34,881 nt of DNA, taken from positions 18,132 through 53,012 of the forward strand of contig OMOF01000412.1 in NCBI GenBank assembly GCA_900290375.1. The letters run 5' to 3'. Position 1 is the stretch's first letter. Each line of letters opens with the position of its first letter. The translations under genes and the position numbers were made by a program. The DNA comes from Candidatus Desulfosporosinus infrequens. Lineage in GTDB: Bacteria; Bacillota; Desulfitobacteriia; Desulfitobacteriales; Desulfitobacteriaceae. A model generated the notes under the pieces. It was not told where the DNA came from. It was given only the letters and a program-made list of their open reading frames with translations, and made no database searches. Below are positions 1-8,920 of this stretch, one piece after another.

Positions 1-31
1 TATGAGGTAAACATACCTCCTTGTCTGACGC

Positions 32-77
32 AAAATATCCATGGCATCTTTGACTTGTTATTTTCTTTCATATGCCT
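32..77 (-). repeat. Dispersed palindromic repeat, copy A (partial)
   Basis: Read on the minus strand, this stretch begins GGCATATGAAAG and runs to GGATATTTTG. It matches 44 of 46 positions of the copy inside the FMN riboswitch (27,238-27,283) and is clearly related to the copy at 11,721-11,780. The element probably continues past the left edge of the window: the minus-strand sequence goes on through a small GAGGTA/TACCTC hairpin (3-18), and no matching second arm is visible. It lies downstream of the OsmC-like gene terminator. I infer a REP- or MITE-like element; no transposase is present. Confidence 0.75.
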
Positions 78-169
78 TATCCTCGTTTCGACAGAATTAG
101 CAACAACACCGTACTAAGTATAACAAAACATAGATGTTCTATCAAGGATATGACTATGTGTATTAATTG

Positions 170-204
170 AAAAAAGAGGCGTTTTTAAACAAAAACGCCT
201 CTTT
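170..204 (-). terminator. Rho-independent terminator of the OsmC-like gene
   Basis: A 14-bp perfect stem (173-186 with 191-204, GAGGCGTTTTT core) has a 4-nt loop and is followed on the minus strand by a run of T. It starts about 20 nt after the stop codon of the OsmC-like gene. Confidence 0.9.
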
Positions 205-223
205 CCAAATACAAATTGAGAAA

Positions 224-646
224 CTATCCCTGTGTTGGGTTAATTTCAATACGGTAGGTAAGATCAGCAACTTTATCAATCATGTTGGCAACACTACAGT
301 ATTTTTCCATAGAAAGTTGAACTGCGCGCTGAACTTTGTCTTGAGGAAGGGATTCACCCCAAAACTTATAGACCACTTCGATGTCTTTAAAGGCACGTGG
401 ATGATCGCTCGCCCGCTCTCCTTCGACAGTCATCTCGAAGCGTTGCACCTTAACCTGCTTCTTTTCGAGAATGGTGACGATATCCATACCACTGCAGCCT
501 GCGATCGCGATTAAAAGGAGCTCCATAGGACTGGTTCCATGCCCTGTTCCCCCAGCAGTGACGCTGGCATCAATGTTAGTAATGACCTTTGAACTTCCCG
601 CGCCTTGGAAATGCATCCCCTTAATGTGCTTCACGCTGACTATCAT
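224..646 (-). CDS. OsmC-like family protein
   Basis: A 140-residue protein of the OsmC/Ohr superfamily, subgroup YhfA-like. Family members are small dimeric cytoplasmic proteins; OsmC and Ohr reduce organic hydroperoxides with a pair of cysteines. The two cysteines are seen at C51 (AGCSGMDIVTIL) and C117 (KYCSVANM), the family spacing, and the GTSPMELLL segment before C51 is also typical. Length matches the family. The start is ATG with AAAGGAGT 8 nt upstream. The gene stands alone between an ANTAR regulator gene and its own terminator. Family assignment is firm; the substrate is not known, because the YhfA-like branch is poorly characterised. Confidence 0.9.
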   Translation of the reverse strand: MIVSVKHIKGMHFQGAGSSKVITNIDASVTAGGTGHGTSPMELLLIAIAGCSGMDIVTILEKKQVKVQRFEMTVEGERASDHPRAFKDIEVVYKFWGESLPQDKVQRAVQLSMEKYCSVANMIDKVADLTYRIEINPTQG

Positions 647-670
647 TAAACAAGACTCCTTTCTGTCGGA

Positions 671-1252
671 TCAATCCAGTTCAGGTAACCATAAACCTTT
701 GAGGACATCTTGGGCAACAGCTCGCATAGATTTGCGAGTGGACATTGCTTGATTACGCAAAGCTGCATACGCAGCTTGTTCAGCATACCCTCGAAGTTGA
801 ATAAGGGATAACATAGCTTGAAAAATGATCTTTCGCGTCTTAAGTTCTTCTTCTAAGCGCTGGATCTGCTGGATGTTTTCGGTTTCGCGGGTAAAACGAT
901 GCTCCGCAAGTTGTATAGCAACTGCCATTTCAAGTGCGCGCCAAGGATAAAGGACTACGTGGTGAGCATCTGCCTCAATCACCTCTGATAAAACGTGTTG
1001 CTCTTCCTGCGTAAGAACAACTATAATCGGACAAAGATGTTGAACAATCAGATTTTGAAGAACCTCCGAAGAATTAAGGCCACGTAAATTCCACCCCATA
1101 ATGATTAAATCCGGCTCAAATCGGTGAGCAAAACGTAAAGCTTCCATTCCGTTATCGGTTGTAGCTAAAATCTGATAATCTACGAGTGGTAACATCGCTT
1201 TAATTTCCAGATTTAATGAAGCTTTTTCTGATACTAGTATAGCCCTCTTCAT
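671..1252 (-). CDS. ANTAR-domain regulator with degenerate receiver
   Basis: A 193-residue protein with the AmiR/NasT layout: receiver-like domain (about 1-118), a short coiled coil (122-140) and an ANTAR RNA-binding domain (about 136-186, with the family pattern of QAMLSLIQLRGYAEQAAYAALR). ANTAR proteins bind paired hairpins in leader RNA and block termination. The receiver lacks its chemistry: the phospho-acceptor Asp is Gly53 (IIMGWNL), the acidic pair is Ser8-Glu9, and the conserved Lys before Pro is Tyr102. Only Thr81 is kept. So it is unlikely to be phosphorylated and may be ligand- or partner-controlled, as AmiR is. No sensor kinase is adjacent. The ATG start has only a weak ribosome binding site (GAGTGATT). 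Target RNAs are unknown. Confidence 0.88.
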   Translation of the reverse strand: MKRAILVSEKASLNLEIKAMLPLVDYQILATTDNGMEALRFAHRFEPDLIIMGWNLRGLNSSEVLQNLIVQHLCPIIVVLTQEEQHVLSEVIEADAHHVVLYPWRALEMAVAIQLAEHRFTRETENIQQIQRLEEELKTRKIIFQAMLSLIQLRGYAEQAAYAALRNQAMSTRKSMRAVAQDVLKGLWLPELD

Positions 1253-1354
1253 CCTGAATCACTCATTTCAAAAACTTCTTAAGCACTATAAGTATTGCGA
1301 AGAGTGTCTATATAATTATAATTATTGATTTTTGATTCATTAAACTAGTTTAGT

Positions 1355-2017
1355 TCACTTTGCTACTGCGCCTATCGACTCTTCAGAAGAACCATAATCC
1401 AATTCTTCCTGCATAAACGGACGAACAGGCAGCGAAGCTTCCAAGCGCAATGGAAAAATGAGGATCATTAAAGCTATTCCACCAATGGCGAGCGCAAGAT
1501 ATTGTAGAGCTATTACAGCAGAGACTAGAGATGAGAGTTTAGAAGGGGTACCAATCGCATAACTAAACGGTTGAACCTCCTTCAAATTATCGTTTTTTAA
1601 TTGAGCGGGGGTCTCCACAGATTCAGTTGCTTGAGTGTTGTTGGAGTTGATCCAAACAGGTTCCCCTCCAAAATCAAAAGAATTGATCAGCTGAAGCCCT
1701 GTTTTATAAAATGGATCTAAAGCAGAAAAATAAATGAAGCCCTTAGTTGTATAAATCCGATCCTGTTCAACTATTGTTCCTGTTATGGCAGCATTAGAAT
1801 AGGTTCGTTCAATCCTCAAAATATCTTCCCTACTAACATTTACTGGCCCATCGTCAGTAATTACTGTATACAGACTACCTTGAACTACCTCTAGATTAGA
1901 TACTTTAACATCTAACATCCGGATGCCAACTACTGTCAGTAAGATAACAAATAAACTAATAAATATAAAAACTCCCGCAACGCGTTCGCGATCTACCTGT
2001 ATTTCTTTAATAATCAC
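1355..2017 (-). CDS. Two-pass membrane protein of unknown function
   Basis: A 220-residue protein I do not recognise. It has one hydrophobic segment near the N-terminus (about 14-33, VFIFISLFVILLTVVGI), a polar domain of about 125 residues with beta-strand-like patterning (35-160), and a second hydrophobic segment (about 164-188) followed by a short acidic tail. The loop between the segments is probably extracytoplasmic. Start is GTG with AAAGGACG 9 nt upstream. Downstream of the larger membrane protein (2,218-2,919) in the same direction, but a strong hairpin separates them, so they may be separate transcripts. Confidence 0.75.
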   Translation of the reverse strand: MIIKEIQVDRERVAGVFIFISLFVILLTVVGIRMLDVKVSNLEVVQGSLYTVITDDGPVNVSREDILRIERTYSNAAITGTIVEQDRIYTTKGFIYFSALDPFYKTGLQLINSFDFGGEPVWINSNNTQATESVETPAQLKNDNLKEVQPFSYAIGTPSKLSSLVSAVIALQYLALAIGGIALMILIFPLRLEASLPVRPFMQEELDYGSSEESIGAVAK

Positions 2018-2114
2018 AGTTCGACACGTCCTTTACTTCTGCCTATTGTCCTTTACTCTAGTTTAACACAATTCTCATTGTACTATAAAAAATTTAGTCA
2101 GACAAATAAAGTTT

Positions 2115-2169
2115 ATCATATAAACACATAAGAGAAGGCAAATTTTCTTCTCTTATGTGTTTATATGAT
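2115..2169. terminator. 23-bp perfect hairpin, probable terminator
   Basis: Positions 2,115-2,137 pair perfectly with 2,147-2,169, with a 9-nt loop. It sits 49 nt after the stop codon of the 2,218-2,919 gene. A clean T tract is absent on both strands, so it could be a terminator or a transcript-stabilising or binding element. Confidence 0.6.
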
Positions 2170-2217
2170 ATTTTCAGCAGAATTTCGGACTAATTCTGGT
2201 ATTTCTTCGAATTAGCG

Positions 2218-2919
2218 CTACTTTGACCCAAAATGTTTTCCGAACCTGTTGAGCAATTGCAGGAGATCGTTTGGTGTGAAGGTTAGAGGATTATTCATAG
2301 TTGACTTGGGTTTGGAAAGTGGCTTTAAACCCGATGATTCTGGTGGGACAACGGCCCGCACAAAGATAGTTAACAATAGTCCTAGTATCAGTAGTGGTAG
2401 CGCTCCTCTTACGCCAGGAAACGTAAGTATGGGAATGAACAACGCTGTGCTAGGGGTGAAGGGCCTAATTGAGTAATCTGCTGAGACGTATATTGAAACG
2501 ACAATGGGTGCCTCTGGGGTAGTGACAGTTACAAAACCCGGGACCACTCCTCCAATTTGACCAGCAGGGTTTGTAACCATATTTCCCGCATTAGTAGCTG
2601 GATCAGGATTTGGAGAGGAGCCCGACCCGTTCCCCATCCAACGCAAGAACTCTTGGAGCTCAGTAAGAGGCATTTGTACAGTCTGTCCATTTCCTGAGTC
2701 CAGAATAGGTACGCTCTCCAGATTGAAAAGACGTCCGGCAATAAAAAGAAAGAGTTCTGAACCAATTAGAACAGCCCAAGAGACGAGAACATTTCCGGTT
2801 AGAAGCGGTTGAGCAAAAAATACGGAGGAACTTCCGACCTCTGAACTGATCGGAGCTGATATGCCGATCCCCATGCTAAGTGGTTCTCTGCAAAGGCTAT
2901 TTTGCTGACTACCGAACAT
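2218..2919 (-). CDS. Membrane protein of unknown function
   Basis: A 233-residue protein I do not recognise. Hydrophobic segments lie at about 45-67 (VSWAVLIGSELFLFIAG) and 160-190 (a long region ending LPLLILGLLLTIFVRAVV). Between them is a region rich in Gly, Asn, Pro, Ser and Val that is probably exposed outside the membrane. The C-terminal 40 residues are polar and contain FTPNDLLQLLNRFGKHFG. The ATG is preceded by GGGAGGGG at suitable distance, which supports this start over the internal Met16. No catalytic motif is visible. Confidence 0.72.
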   Translation of the reverse strand: MFGSQQNSLCREPLSMGIGISAPISSEVGSSSVFFAQPLLTGNVLVSWAVLIGSELFLFIAGRLFNLESVPILDSGNGQTVQMPLTELQEFLRWMGNGSGSSPNPDPATNAGNMVTNPAGQIGGVVPGFVTVTTPEAPIVVSIYVSADYSIRPFTPSTALFIPILTFPGVRGALPLLILGLLLTIFVRAVVPPESSGLKPLSKPKSTMNNPLTFTPNDLLQLLNRFGKHFGSK

Positions 2920-2990
2920 CTCAATCCCCTCCCTTCACAACAATATATGGAAGGGAGAGGCGCGGTGTACCTACGTAGACACGAGTTAAA

Positions 2991-3722
2991 CTATGTGATA
3001 CTTGGCCGAATTTTACGCCGAGTAGCTAAATAATCCAATACTCGCTCAGAAGAGGTATTAAGAACCTGATGCTCCAAAATTCCTGCCTCACGAACCAACT
3101 CTAAAGCGTGGCTAAACTCACCAACCCGATCCCAATAGTGAGCATCACTTCCTAAAATAACAGGTCCTTGGTACTGGAACATGTAATGGGCAAAACGACG
3201 GCAATTCCCCCACGCACCGCTTTTTTCCTTGGCTAGCGAACTATTGTTAATCTCGACCGGAATGTTCAATTTTGCAGACATGAAAGCGATCCGTTCAAGA
3301 TCCAACTCGAAATCAGGCCTTCCTGGATGGACCATCATATCCGTAAAGGGATTTTCCATCGCTTTGATATAGGCTTGAGTATTTTGTTCAGACGTCCCTC
3401 CAGGGTAACAGATAACATGTAGCCCAACAAGAACGAGTTGCATCCGCGAGAGATAAAGTGTAGGCATATCTAATTCCCCATCATGGCTAATGATATTGGC
3501 TTCTACTCCCGGCAATATTCGGACCCCATAAAGCTCTTCTGGGAGAATAGCTAAGTTCCCGAAATGATAGAGATGAGGAGCACCCGGCATACTGGGAGCG
3601 TGATCTGTCATACCGAGTAACTTGATTCCTCTTCGCGAGGCAGCCAGTGCATTTTCAGAAAGAGTACTATACGCATGTCCACTTGCTACGGTATGGGTAT
3701 GTAAGTCTACTTGTATTTCCAT
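2991..3722 (-). CDS. PHP-domain phosphoesterase (YcdX-like)
   Basis: A 243-residue PHP-domain hydrolase. PHP proteins such as YcdX and histidinol phosphatase HisK hydrolyse phosphoesters with a trinuclear metal centre. Metal-binding motifs are visible in order: DLHTHT at residues 6-11, MTDHAP, the GVEANI region, MMVHPGR, EINNSS and GSDAHYWDRVG near the C-terminus. Length is close to YcdX. I chose the ATG at 3,722, which has AGAGGTG 7 nt upstream. A longer reading frame to 3,791 would run through the terminator hairpin of the upstream gene, and its extra residues do not look like PHP sequence. Substrate unknown. Confidence 0.88.
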   Translation of the reverse strand: MEIQVDLHTHTVASGHAYSTLSENALAASRRGIKLLGMTDHAPSMPGAPHLYHFGNLAILPEELYGVRILPGVEANIISHDGELDMPTLYLSRMQLVLVGLHVICYPGGTSEQNTQAYIKAMENPFTDMMVHPGRPDFELDLERIAFMSAKLNIPVEINNSSLAKEKSGAWGNCRRFAHYMFQYQGPVILGSDAHYWDRVGEFSHALELVREAGILEHQVLNTSSERVLDYLATRRKIRPSIT

Positions 3723-3766
3723 TCTAAACACCTCTGCATCATTATATCGCGTATGACAGAAAAAAC

Positions 3767-3800
3767 AAAAATAAGTGCTTGCGACTAGCACTTATTTTTT
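3767..3800. terminator. Bidirectional rho-independent terminator
   Basis: A 10-13 bp stem (AATAAGTGCT with AGCACTTATT, arms 3,770-3,779 and 3,787-3,796) with a 7-nt loop is flanked by A runs on the left and T runs on the right. On the minus strand it ends the 3,808-4,386 gene. Confidence 0.88.
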
Positions 3801-3807
3801 ATTTCTC

Positions 3808-4386
3808 TTACTGTTTTTGAACGGTAGCGGGTACTTTTACCGTTGAATCCACAGTAAAACGAAAGCTTGCTTCTGTAGCTTGTTCTACACCTCCTTCTAG
3901 ATTAGGTTTAATGCTTATTGTTATCAAGTGTTGTCCTGCTGTTGCACTTTTTCCCATTGCATCCCCTAACGCTTTAATCTGTCGAAAAGCTACACGGGCA
4001 GTAGCACCTGGTTCAAGTGTGGGCAAGGTTCCTGGTGAGGTTACTTTTTTCGTATCATCTCCGATGAGGGTTACTTGTAATTCGACCGGAATGTTGGTCA
4101 TTTTCTTAGCCGTAGTATTTTGTACTGTGGCAACCAAATCGAATACTTTGGTTGTGATCACTTGTGCCCCCTTTAATGTCACATTCCCATACGTAAGATC
4201 CTTAACTATCGAGACTGGTTCTACAGTTACGCCGAGCATTTTGATTTCGGGAATTTTGCTAATTTTGCTTACTCTCGCCTCTGTGTTTTGCCATAGTGAA
4301 AATCCAGCGAATCCGATCATGCAAATCACTAAAAAACTGGCCACGATGACGGCGTGTTTGCGGTTTATCGCAATAATTTTAGTCAA
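3808..4386 (-). CDS. Membrane-anchored beta-sandwich protein, unknown function
   Basis: A 192-residue protein. Residues 10-32 form a signal anchor (HAVIVASFLVICMIGFAG). The rest looks like a single extracytoplasmic beta-sandwich of the CARDB/FxLYD kind: alternating hydrophobic strands, a central VATVQNTTAKKMTNIPVELQV segment region and LEPGATARVAF, typical of bacterial Ig-like folds. The start is TTG with a strong AGGAGGTG 7 nt upstream. It is flanked by terminators on both sides, so it is probably monocistronic. I do not recognise a named family; the fold call is inferred from sequence pattern only. Confidence 0.72.
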   Translation of the reverse strand: MTKIIAINRKHAVIVASFLVICMIGFAGFSLWQNTEARVSKISKIPEIKMLGVTVEPVSIVKDLTYGNVTLKGAQVITTKVFDLVATVQNTTAKKMTNIPVELQVTLIGDDTKKVTSPGTLPTLEPGATARVAFRQIKALGDAMGKSATAGQHLITISIKPNLEGGVEQATEASFRFTVDSTVKVPATVQKQ

Positions 4387-4427
4387 AGCTGAACACCTCC
4401 TATTAATTTTAGATTTACTCCTTAAAA

Positions 4428-4465
4428 AAACCTATGCATGTCCTCTTCAAGACATGCATAGGTTT
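4428..4465 (-). terminator. Rho-independent terminator after the dnaD-dnaC-like pair
   Basis: A 15-bp perfect stem (4,428-4,442 with 4,451-4,465, core CCTATGCATGTC) with an 8-nt loop. The A run just left of it gives a U tract on the minus strand. It lies 16 nt after the stop of the helicase-loader gene. Confidence 0.92.
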
Positions 4466-4480
4466 CAAAAATAAATTTTA

Positions 4481-5341
4481 TTATTTCCTTTCGCGTTCAT
4501 CATATATCTGATGGCGAATATCTTCTTCAACGGTCAAGCGGAAGATTCGTGAGGACTGGATTATCCTTGAGGTGGTACGTACCCCTATATAGTCTTCCAT
4601 TTCATCGAGCGAAAGATTTGAAGTAATAACGGTAGGAAGTAACTCATTCATACGATAGTTTATAATTGAATAAAGGCGATTACGTGTCCAATCCGTATAA
4701 TTATGGGCGCCAAGATCATCCAGAATCAAAATGGGAATTGTCCGGGCTGTATCCAATAAATCCATTTCATTGACTTCAGACTTATAGGATGCACGTAATT
4801 CATCCAATAGATCTGGGACCACTAAAAAAAGAACCTGAAGCTGGGCTTCTATTAGTTCATTGGCAATTGAAGCCGCCAGATAGGTTTTACCAGATCCGAC
4901 TGGACCTGTGAACAGAATCCCAAGGCCATGAGGGTTCTGCTGACATTCCTCCACAAAGCTTCGGGCAGCATTTAAGGCCTTAGTTGCCCCTTCACTATGT
5001 GTTTGGTCTAGTTTTCCCGGGCCGTAAAAATCGAATCTAAATTTTTCTAGACGGCAGTTCTTTAAAACACGTGAAATCCGCGCATGGCGAAATTGATTTT
5101 CAATTTTCCTCATACGCATACAATTGCAAGGATAGGCTACATCCCCTTCGATTATGATTCCACGATCCTGGCAAATAGGACATATTAAAGTTTCAGCGGG
5201 TTTTATTTGTTCAGTTGTCATTTCGTCGTTCTGGTCGGCAATGGGGTAATCCGGATCGATGTAGGGAGTGAACTTCAAGTCAGCATTGAGTGGTTTAGCG
5301 GCTAAGACATTACTTTTCAAAATATCTTTTACACTTCTCAT
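4481..5341 (-). CDS. DnaC/DnaI-type helicase loader ATPase
   Basis: A 286-residue AAA+ ATPase of the DnaC/DnaI family, which loads the replicative helicase. After the N-terminus there is a zinc-binding cysteine set (CPICQDRG, then CNC about 17 residues on), as in DnaI. The Walker A motif GPVGSGKT is at about 146-153, Walker B is in ILILDDLG, and an arginine-rich sensor region (RTTSRIIQSSRIFRL) follows. I chose the ATG at 5,341 because AGGAGGGG lies 10 nt upstream; a longer frame to 5,386 has no ribosome binding site. It lies just downstream of a DnaD-domain gene in the same direction, which supports a primosome role. Confidence 0.88.
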   Translation of the reverse strand: MRSVKDILKSNVLAAKPLNADLKFTPYIDPDYPIADQNDEMTTEQIKPAETLICPICQDRGIIIEGDVAYPCNCMRMRKIENQFRHARISRVLKNCRLEKFRFDFYGPGKLDQTHSEGATKALNAARSFVEECQQNPHGLGILFTGPVGSGKTYLAASIANELIEAQLQVLFLVVPDLLDELRASYKSEVNEMDLLDTARTIPILILDDLGAHNYTDWTRNRLYSIINYRMNELLPTVITSNLSLDEMEDYIGVRTTSRIIQSSRIFRLTVEEDIRHQIYDERERK

Positions 5342-5394
5342 CTTGAACAATCCCCTCCTCGGAAATCTAGGATGTATCTCAATCAACCGCTCAC

Positions 5395-6159
5395 TTATAG
5401 ATAAAACTTTTCATACTTATTCGATCCTGTTTTAGGAACCTGATTCTTAGGTTTTGTTACTTTTTTCTCCTGTCGAGACTGAAAATGAGCATCCTCTGCC
5501 TCGATTTCCGCTCGCGTGCGCAATCCTTTTTTCTCCCACTCTCGAAGTATAGAGTCTAAATAGCGGAAATTCCGAATACCTGCACTTACTCCTCTTCTTA
5601 AGGCTTCTGTGATCAGGTCTTCCGAAAAATTAGATGACAGCCAACGATCCAAGTTTTCACAATCTAAGCGGGTAAGTGGGCGACCAAGTTCCTGCTCAAA
5701 GACACGGACTAAGTTCTCCATAGGCGGGCTAATTGGCGTAGATGTCTGTTGTGAGGAGGATTGGCTTTGTCTTAAGGTTCGTTCTTCTTCCAATTGCTGA
5801 GAGCGTTCTATAGCCCATAGTTCAGCAAGTTCATCGATCAGACCAACAATACTATAACTGTTGCCCCACTTTTGCTCGATAGGATTCCAGTACCTTTCAA
5901 TAGCAAGCAATTTCCTCTCCACTAACCTGCCCACAACTTCTTCGATGTCTGAAGAGGAAGCAGTCATACGCCCCGCTAAGGTGGCGACAGAGGGAAATGG
6001 GTTCGTTTCAGCATCGCATATAATCTGAATCAACACCATCATCTCACGGTCGTTTAAACCGATCTCTGTATAATGTGTTAAGAGATATTTCGGAATTGCT
6101 ACCACTCCGGAAAAGAAAAGAGCTTGTGTAAAGCTCCCATAAACACTAACTTTATTCAT
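5395..6159 (-). CDS. DnaD-domain primosomal protein
   Basis: A 254-residue DnaD/DnaB-family protein. The N-terminal part (about 1-125) is the winged-helix DDBH1 region, with LTHYTEIGLNDREMMVLIQI typical of DnaD. The C-terminal DDBH2 domain (about 147-220) carries FEQELGRPLTRLDCENLDRW and the family YLDSILREWEKKGLRT motif. DnaD acts at oriC and at restart sites with DnaB and the loader to bring in the replicative helicase. Start is ATG with GGGAGTG upstream. The 53-nt gap to the DnaC-like gene and shared strand suggest one operon. Position 6,160-6,393 upstream is the divergent promoter region shared with the HD-domain gene. Confidence 0.88.
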   Translation of the reverse strand: MNKVSVYGSFTQALFFSGVVAIPKYLLTHYTEIGLNDREMMVLIQIICDAETNPFPSVATLAGRMTASSSDIEEVVGRLVERKLLAIERYWNPIEQKWGNSYSIVGLIDELAELWAIERSQQLEEERTLRQSQSSSQQTSTPISPPMENLVRVFEQELGRPLTRLDCENLDRWLSSNFSEDLITEALRRGVSAGIRNFRYLDSILREWEKKGLRTRAEIEAEDAHFQSRQEKKVTKPKNQVPKTGSNKYEKFYL

Positions 6160-6393
6160 CGACGTTCACTCCCTATGCACTCACCAAGAAAGTATCCCTA
6201 AAACCTTCTCACTTTCTTTGTATTACCCTTACAATAAATTGTTATATAAAGGATAAATAGGCTGCAAGATGTTTAATTATCCGATAATAGGTATAAAAGC
6301 CAAGATATATTTTCCATATTTTGGCAGGAAATTACCTATCTTTTGGCGTATATAGTTTGTAAACGAATCTTAAAATTCTAAGGAGGACAACTT

Positions 6394-6984
6394 ATGGACT
6401 TTCGTCAAGAACTAATCCAAATCGTAGATAAGTCAGGTGCTCACTCTGCTTGGGGTGTTAAACATTGTTTTAGAGTCTATTATCTAGCCAAAGAACTTTC
6501 TAGCCACTTAACCTTGGACGATGAAGTTCTTTATACTGCAGCAATGTTACATGACACAGGGAAATACCCAATCTATGCGCTCAAAAACGTTGATCACGCT
6601 TTACGTTCCAAAGGAATCTCGGCAAATCTTTTACAACAAATGATGTTCTCTCCGACCAAGTTACCCATAGTTTTAGATGCCGTTGAAAAACACATGTATT
6701 ACTCAGAACCGGGACGGAGTGATGAAGCGGTCTATTTACGCGAATCTGACATTCTGGACAACTTTGGAAACATCGGTTTAATGCGTTTATTTAGTGTAGT
6801 TGGTCAAGATGAATTAATTCAGACACCTGAAAATGCGATCGACCGAGCCCGTCTCTTTGCCGATGCCCTCCCAAACAAAGTATCAACCAAAGCAGGTAAA
6901 CGTTTGGCGATAAAGCGCCGAGAAGAAACCCTCCGCTTCTTAGCCGGACTTAAACGCCAAACCTCGGAATTTGCATGGCTTTGA
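6394..6984 (+). CDS. HD-domain phosphohydrolase
   Basis: A 196-residue HD-superfamily protein. The metal-binding pattern H...HD...D is visible: His in GVKHCFRVY (about 24), His-Asp in AMLHDTGKYP (about 53-54), further His in the HALRSKG and EKHMYYS segments, and Asp in RESDILDNFG. HD proteins hydrolyse phosphomonoesters or phosphodiesters, often of nucleotides. The length and HDTGKYP motif suggest a small YedJ/YpgQ-like enzyme. Start ATG with AAGGAGGAC upstream. It is transcribed divergently from the dnaD-like gene and convergently with the ribonuclease gene, 16 nt away. Substrate unknown. Confidence 0.85.
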   Translation: MDFRQELIQIVDKSGAHSAWGVKHCFRVYYLAKELSSHLTLDDEVLYTAAMLHDTGKYPIYALKNVDHALRSKGISANLLQQMMFSPTKLPIVLDAVEKHMYYSEPGRSDEAVYLRESDILDNFGNIGLMRLFSVVGQDELIQTPENAIDRARLFADALPNKVSTKAGKRLAIKRREETLRFLAGLKRQTSEFAWL

Positions 6985-7000
6985 GAGACGCCTGTATACT

Positions 7001-8737
7001 TTAGTGTCGCGTGTCTCGTTCTTGTGCTTCAAGCCAACGTGTCATGCTGTCGAGAAGATTAACGACTCGATCAAAATTGTGGGTTCGTTGCCCTTCATCA
7101 ATAAGCTGTTTAAGATGGTGACGTAAACGGACATAGGCTCTATTAACTTGAGCGCGTGATGAGTGAGGTTCGGATAGTTTGGATCGTTTGAAAGTGGGGG
7201 GGACTGACTGAGATGGTAATTTTCTTATTGTCCTAAACGGAGAAAGTTGTACTTTTTCTTCGCTACCCTGTATCGAAGCGTCCTGTGTTAACCATACTTT
7301 TGGGGGAGCGTGTCGAATGATCTGCTCGGGCGTAAATTCAAACGTTTCCCCTAGTTGAGGGATAAGGGGTGTTTTTCCGAAGGTTTCTTGGATTTTAGCG
7401 GAAAAGATAGTTTGTGCCTCTACTTCCCCATGAACAAGAATGATTTGCTCCGCATTCTTTCCTAGAAGAGAGAGCCAATTCAGTAGTTCTGTTTGATCAG
7501 CATGAGCGGATAAACCATCCATATGACTAATTCTGGCTTTAACCACAACCTTCTCCCCGTGTATGGTTACGGTCTCAACACCATCTGAAAGAATTCGGCC
7601 AAGTGTACCTTGAGCCTGATACCCTACAAAAAGAACTGTAGCCTTGTCTCGCCAGAGATTCTGCTTAAGGTGGTACTTAATACGCCCAGCATCAGCCATG
7701 CCGCTGGCGGCGATAATAATCGCTCCGCTTTCAATCTCATTTAGAGCTATTGAATCCGCAGTCGTTAGACTGAAATGAACGTTAGGCATGCTCAGAGGAC
7801 TACTGCCTTGTTTGATCAGATCTCGTATCTCAGAATCAAAATGAGATGTGTTTTCTTGGAATATTTTTGTCGCAGCAATGGCTAAAGGACTGTCAATATA
7901 AACTGGTAAAGTAGGAATGCGATGTTCGTCCTGTAATTTACGGAGATAATAAAGAAGGTCCTGTGTTCGTTCAATAGCAAAAGCAGGAATGATTAGATTT
8001 CCTCCGGCCTCATATGTCGTACGAATTATTTCTGCAAGCTGTTCAGCACGATCTATTTTCTTCTCGGCTGTGTTTTCATCATGGAGACGATTTCCATAGG
8101 TTGTTTCCATAATGACAACTTCAGCATTACTCAATATGCTTGGATCTTCAAGATAAGGTTGGTTAACATTGCCGATATCACCAGAAAACACAATAGTTTT
8201 ATTAAGATCTGGCTCTTTGATGTGCAGTACAACGTGTGCAGAGCCTAAAATATGACCCGCATCAAAAAGTTGAAACGATATCGTAGGGACGAGTTCAATT
8301 GTGTCTTGATACGGTGTTTCATGAAAGTATGGGAGAGTATCAAGCGCATCTTGGACGGTATAAATGGGAACCAGGGGTTGAAGTCCTGCCCTGGCCAGCT
8401 TTAGATTTTTGCGTTTTACTTCCATTTCTTGAATATGGCCACTATCTGGGAGCATTATTGAACATAATTTGATTGTTTCAGCGCTTGCCCAGATGGTACC
8501 CTTGAAGCCAGCCTTAACTAGTTTAGGCAACATCCCAGAGTGGTCAATATGGGCATGAGTCAAAATAACTGCATCAAGACTTGCTGGATTATATGGAAAG
8601 GTAGCATAATTTAGCTCTTTCAGCGCTTTTGATCCCTGAAACATTCCGCAATCAACTAAAATACGTGATTCACCAGATTCCACGAGATAAGATGAACCAG
8701 TGACGACTTGTGCAGCGCCAAAAAAGCTAATTTTCAT
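7001..8737 (-). CDS. Beta-CASP metallo-beta-lactamase ribonuclease (CPSF-like)
   Basis: A 578-residue zinc hydrolase of the beta-CASP family (CPSF73/YSH1-like, cited in bacteria as RNA-specific MBL-fold hydrolase). The MBL domain shows TSSYLVE-type start, HAHIDH (61-66, metal ligands) and GHILGSAH; the beta-CASP insert shows [13 protein letters not shown] and [12 protein letters not shown]; the C-terminal RMMBL part has [19 protein letters not shown] and ILVHGE. About 100 extra residues at the C-terminus are basic and helical and may be a nucleic-acid-binding tail. ATG with GGAGGATT upstream. This family cleaves or trims RNA; the target is not known here. Probably monocistronic. Confidence 0.92.
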   Translation of the reverse strand: MKISFFGAAQVVTGSSYLVESGESRILVDCGMFQGSKALKELNYATFPYNPASLDAVILTHAHIDHSGMLPKLVKAGFKGTIWASAETIKLCSIMLPDSGHIQEMEVKRKNLKLARAGLQPLVPIYTVQDALDTLPYFHETPYQDTIELVPTISFQLFDAGHILGSAHVVLHIKEPDLNKTIVFSGDIGNVNQPYLEDPSILSNAEVVIMETTYGNRLHDENTAEKKIDRAEQLAEIIRTTYEAGGNLIIPAFAIERTQDLLYYLRKLQDEHRIPTLPVYIDSPLAIAATKIFQENTSHFDSEIRDLIKQGSSPLSMPNVHFSLTTADSIALNEIESGAIIIAASGMADAGRIKYHLKQNLWRDKATVLFVGYQAQGTLGRILSDGVETVTIHGEKVVVKARISHMDGLSAHADQTELLNWLSLLGKNAEQIILVHGEVEAQTIFSAKIQETFGKTPLIPQLGETFEFTPEQIIRHAPPKVWLTQDASIQGSEEKVQLSPFRTIRKLPSQSVPPTFKRSKLSEPHSSRAQVNRAYVRLRHHLKQLIDEGQRTHNFDRVVNLLDSMTRWLEAQERDTRH

Positions 8738-8920
8738 AGTCTAATCCTCCAAAATACGTCTCCATGGCTTTTCTCTAAAATAGGCAAATAATTGAAAAGC
8801 TTTGTGAACGCTCTTATTTCTATAATTATTTATATAGAATGATAGAATTCATTTATACAGTTGTACTTTTATTTTACACGTTAAAGGGATGTTTCGCAAT
8901 GACAATTGCTAAACACAATT

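Noticed and set aside
3723..3791. N-terminal extension of the PHP protein
   Set aside because: It reads through the terminator hairpin, has no ribosome binding site and does not resemble the family.
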